A DNA stretch of 64,000 nt from Butyricimonas paravirosa (GTDB lineage: Bacteria; Bacteroidota; Bacteroidia; Bacteroidales; Marinifilaceae): positions 1,798,001 to 1,862,000 of the forward strand of contig NZ_CP043839.1 in assembly GCF_032878955.1 (NCBI RefSeq), in the 5' to 3' direction. Within the stretch, counting starts at the first letter, position 1; each line of letters opens with the position of its first letter. The notes under the pieces were generated by a model. The model was given only the letters and a program-made list of their open reading frames with translations, had not been told where the DNA came from and searched no databases. Both the position numbers and the translations under genes were made by a program. Shown here piece after piece: positions 62,069 through 64,000 of the stretch.

Positions 62069-62168
62069 ACCACGAATTTTATCAATTATACTAATAAGTT
62101 CATCTACACGCAAATGTAAATAAATTTACGGTATCTCCCACGAACCTTCAAAAAAAAGCCCCTCAATA

Positions 62169-62200
62169 TTTGCCCAAATTTCAATAAAACACTATATTTG
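62169..62200 (+). promoter_or_regulatory. Promoter of the CAU-anticodon tRNA
   Basis: -33 TTTG (62169-62172), 20-bp spacer, -7 TATATTTG (62193-62200). It matches the Bacteroidota consensus and implies a start about 35 bp before the mature tRNA. Confidence 0.8.
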
Positions 62201-62240
62201 CACCCGTTAAAGGCTAACCACTTTAACACACGTAAGTGTA

Positions 62241-62314
62241 GGTCCTATAGCTCAGCTGGTTAGAGCACCTGACTCATAATCAGGGGGTCCTTGGTTCAAG
62301 CCCAAGTGGGACCA
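62241..62314 (+). tRNA. tRNA with CAU anticodon (Met or Ile2)
   Basis: A 74-nt cloverleaf: acceptor arms GGTCCTA and TGGGACC, discriminator A, D-arm GCTC-AGCTGGTTA-GAGC, anticodon loop CTCATAA closed by CCTGA/TCAGG, and T-arm with GGTTCAAG. The CAU anticodon can be elongator Met, or Ile2 if C34 is modified to lysidine by TilS. The initiator type is unlikely because the acceptor starts with a G-C pair. No encoded CCA. The hairpin at 62328-62358 terminates it. Confidence 0.92.
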
Positions 62315-62327
62315 CTTCTTGAAAAAC

Positions 62328-62358
62328 AAGCAGTTACATTAGATTTGTAACTGCTTTT
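62328..62358 (+). terminator. Terminator after the tRNA
   Basis: AAGCAGTTACA (62328-62338) and TGTAACTGCTT (62346-62356), an 11-bp stem with a 7-nt loop and T residues. The next 110 bp up to the insertion sequence hold a double ATCGACGAA and no gene. Confidence 0.85.
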
Positions 62359-62470
62359 CTTTTACCATCGACGAACAAATCGACGAATTTGGGCTCACAT
62401 GAAAAATTAGGTGGAGAGGATTCAAATATATTATCTTCGCGTATTTAATCAAAATAACGACGACGAAAGA

Positions 62471-63751
62471 AGATAGTGTTTCAAAAAGTGTGTAAATTCC
62501 GAATTGATTATTTTTGTAATGCAATTTTCAAAAATGAATAATTATGGAATTTACACATGAACAAATCTCGGAAATAATTTCCGAAATCACAAACGGTGAA
62601 CTAGGTTTACAAGGCTTGGTTAAACAAGGTTTAGAGAGTTTAATGTTATCGGAACGTGATCTTCATAACGAGACACGTGGTGACGTGAGTAACGGTTTTC
62701 GTGGTCGTCGAGTATGTCATGGCGGTAAGGTCTTCGAACTTCGGGTCCCGCGTAGTCGTAACAACCATTTTTACCCGATGTTACTGGGGGTGCTAAAAGA
62801 CCAGGAAGAAGAGGCTCAAAAGCTAGTGAGTAGCCTTTATTGCAGCGGTTTAACCACGGAACAGGTGGGTAAAATTTACGAGCAATTTTACGGCAAACAT
62901 TACAGTAAAAGCCAGGTTAGCCGCTTGTTGAACACGGCCCGCGAGGATGTAAATGCCTGGCTAGGTCGTGAACTGGATAATCGTTACCCGATAATTTACA
63001 TCGATGCCACCTATGTCCTCACCCGTCGTGATGATTCCGTTTCCAACGAGGCTTACTACACGGTTTTGGGGGTGAAAGAAGACCGAACCCGCGAGGTGCT
63101 GGCCGTGGTGAATTTCCCCACGGAAAGTGCCACGAACTGGAAGGACGTGTTTGAAGACCTCAAGGAAAGAGGCGTGGCCGTGATTGATCTCCTGGTGTGT
63201 GATGGATTGCCCGGTATTGAAAACGTGCTGGCAGAAACCTTTCCAAAAGCAGATTTACAATTATGTACCGTGCACCTGAAGAGGAATATAGCTGGGAAAG
63301 TCAAGCCCAGGGACAAGAAACAGGTCATGGAAGAACTCAAGCAGGTTTGCGCTCCCGACCAGTGGGAGATCTCCCCGGAAAAGGCTTTCGAAAAATTTAA
63401 AGAGTTTATTGCCAGGTGGCAGAAAAGTTATCCCGTTTTGAAAAGATATTGCCACGACAGGTACAGGTTCTATTTCACCTACTTCAAGTACGAGAGGGAA
63501 ATCAGGGGGATGATTTACACCACAAACTGGATCGAAAGGCTGAACAGGGATTACAAGAGGGTCATCAACATGAGGGGCGCCATGCCAAACCCCCAAGCCG
63601 TTATTCTCCTAATGGGAACGGTAGCCCAAAATGCAGATATTTATAAATATCCTATTTATAATTTTTTAGAATCAAGATTATTTTATTGAACTATTTATAA
63701 TTTTGCAGTCATGAGAAAAGAAGGAATTTACACACTTTTTGAAACACTATC
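62471..63751 (+). mobile_element. Complete IS256-family insertion sequence
   Basis: A 1281-bp element with perfect 29-bp terminal inverted repeats at 62471-62499 and 63723-63751 (GATAGTGTTTC... at the left end). An 8-bp target duplication CGAAAGAA lies at 62463-62470 and 63752-63759. One intact transposase gene lies inside. Ends, target duplication and ORF are all intact, so it is probably recent and may be active. Confidence 0.95.
62544..63689 (+). CDS. IS256-family transposase
   Basis: A 381-residue DDE transposase. Catalytic residues: D154 in YIDATYVLTRRDD, D220 in LVCDGLPG, E331 in NWIERLNRDYKR, the family's terminal motif. The helical insertion between the second D and the E (with C/H rich QLCTVHLKRN) is typical of IS256. 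Full length, no frameshift. The ATG lies 45 bp inside the left inverted repeat; a TATTTTTG-like box is just upstream. Confidence 0.96.
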   Translation: MEFTHEQISEIISEITNGELGLQGLVKQGLESLMLSERDLHNETRGDVSNGFRGRRVCHGGKVFELRVPRSRNNHFYPMLLGVLKDQEEEAQKLVSSLYCSGLTTEQVGKIYEQFYGKHYSKSQVSRLLNTAREDVNAWLGRELDNRYPIIYIDATYVLTRRDDSVSNEAYYTVLGVKEDRTREVLAVVNFPTESATNWKDVFEDLKERGVAVIDLLVCDGLPGIENVLAETFPKADLQLCTVHLKRNIAGKVKPRDKKQVMEELKQVCAPDQWEISPEKAFEKFKEFIARWQKSYPVLKRYCHDRYRFYFTYFKYEREIRGMIYTTNWIERLNRDYKRVINMRGAMPNPQAVILLMGTVAQNADIYKYPIYNFLESRLFY

Positions 63752-63831
63752 CGAAAGAACTTCTAGATTTAATCTTACCCCGGGCGATCCTCGATTCATT
63801 CGAGGTGGTGAAGATGACGAGTACTAGCGGT
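63752..63831 (+). pseudogene. Remnant of an ISAon1-type transposase N-region, the target of the IS256 insertion
   Basis: From the right target-duplication copy the frame reads KELLDLILPRAILDSFEVV, then KMTSTSGQS. It resembles the N-terminal region of ISAon1-family transposases common in Bacteroidota. The upstream flank (62440-62470) is the other side of the same remnant. The similarity stops near 63831 and a TlpA-type gene tail begins at 63852. A short decayed fragment, not a functional gene. Confidence 0.5.
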
Positions 63832-63851
63832 CAATCACTTCAACATCCATC

Positions 63852-64000
63852 TCATTTCAAATTTTCACGAATTGCTTCCCGTAATTCTTGTCCATGAAGA
63901 TTTTTTCCAATAATATTGTTATGTTCATCTAACAAATAAGTCGCCGGAAGAGCTGCCACCCCATAAAGATAACTTAGCAGGCTACGATTAAAAAGCCCAT
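63852..64000 (-). CDS. TlpA/AhpC-TSA-type thioredoxin-fold protein, C-terminus (partial)
   Basis: The minus strand is open from the window edge to a TGA at 63852-63854. The 49 visible residues (GLFNRSLLSYLYGVAALPAT, then YLLDEHNNIIGKNLHGQELR and AIRENLK) hold the cis-Pro segment and last strand-helix of a thioredoxin fold. The CxxC lies outside the window. It suggests another TlpA-rich locus beyond the insertion sequence. Confidence 0.75.
   Translation of the reverse strand, partial: GLFNRSLLSYLYGVAALPATYLLDEHNNIIGKNLHGQELREAIRENLK

Noticed and set aside
62241..62314. Initiator tRNA-fMet for the CAU anticodon
   Set aside because: The first acceptor pair is a normal G-C; initiator tRNAs have a mismatch there.

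Overview
This window comes from a Bacteroidota chromosome of the order Bacteroidales. It most resembles the Odoribacteraceae (Butyricimonas/Odoribacter), although the genus is inferred. The evidence is the TAnnTTTG-type promoters (-33 TTTG, about 20 bp, -7 TAnnTTTG), SusC/SusD-type transporters with an ECF sigma/FecR pair, type III glutamine synthetase, an HU-CCDC81-type protein, and an EtfB-EtfA-acyl-CoA dehydrogenase cluster that fits butyrate metabolism. Most of the window is ordinary core metabolism with compact spacers.

Layout. 1-8.4 kb: end of a succinate dehydrogenase/fumarate reductase operon, an esterase, a lipoprotein, manA, a stand-alone AAA ATPase with its own repeat-rich promoter, kdsA, rarA and a Pur-alpha-like protein. 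8.4-17 kb: acyl-CoA dehydrogenase with etfA/etfB, dihydrolipoyl dehydrogenase, a secreted C1 peptidase and an orphan sodium-pump decarboxylase beta subunit. 17-20 kb: a small accessory island with a short exported protein, a KilA-N protein and two divergent DUF6266-like genes. 20-30 kb: glnN, a PAS histidine kinase, a pyridoxal kinase/HAD/NTPase run, pyrF, prfA and a HepT/MntA toxin-antitoxin pair.

30.1-48.9 kb is the most unusual part. It is an ECF-sigma/FecR-controlled SusC/SusD locus whose cargo is redox and proteolytic rather than glycan-degrading: a HExxH zinc metalloprotease, a TlpA lipoprotein, two tandem thioredoxin-fold proteins, a metallohydrolase-like lipoprotein without its HExxH, and a fusion of ABC-2 permease, zinc-less M1-peptidase-like region and golvesin-like domain. 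Two identically spaced bipartite elements (TGTCATCCTTTT-N8-AYCTGTTT) precede its two downstream transcription units and are candidate targets of the locus sigma factor. My working reading is a disulfide-reducing peptide or protein import system. A small secreted gene in it carries an in-frame stop.

49-62 kb: SDR epimerase/OsmC, YraN, a GT5 half glycogen synthase, glmS, galE, an HU-CCDC81 protein, pssA, a GT9 glycosyltransferase, a large NtrY-like kinase and rlmH. 62.2-64 kb: a CAU-anticodon tRNA, then a complete IS256-family element (perfect 29-bp inverted repeats, 8-bp target duplication) that landed in a remnant of another transposase, then the C-terminus of another TlpA-like protein.

A second theme is unexplained spacer DNA. 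Several spacers hold period-7 (or 7/8) tandem arrays of different sequence, three of them as inverted pairs abutting the neighbouring genes. Two others hold ACCTTATA-type repeats with 11- or 17-bp periods.
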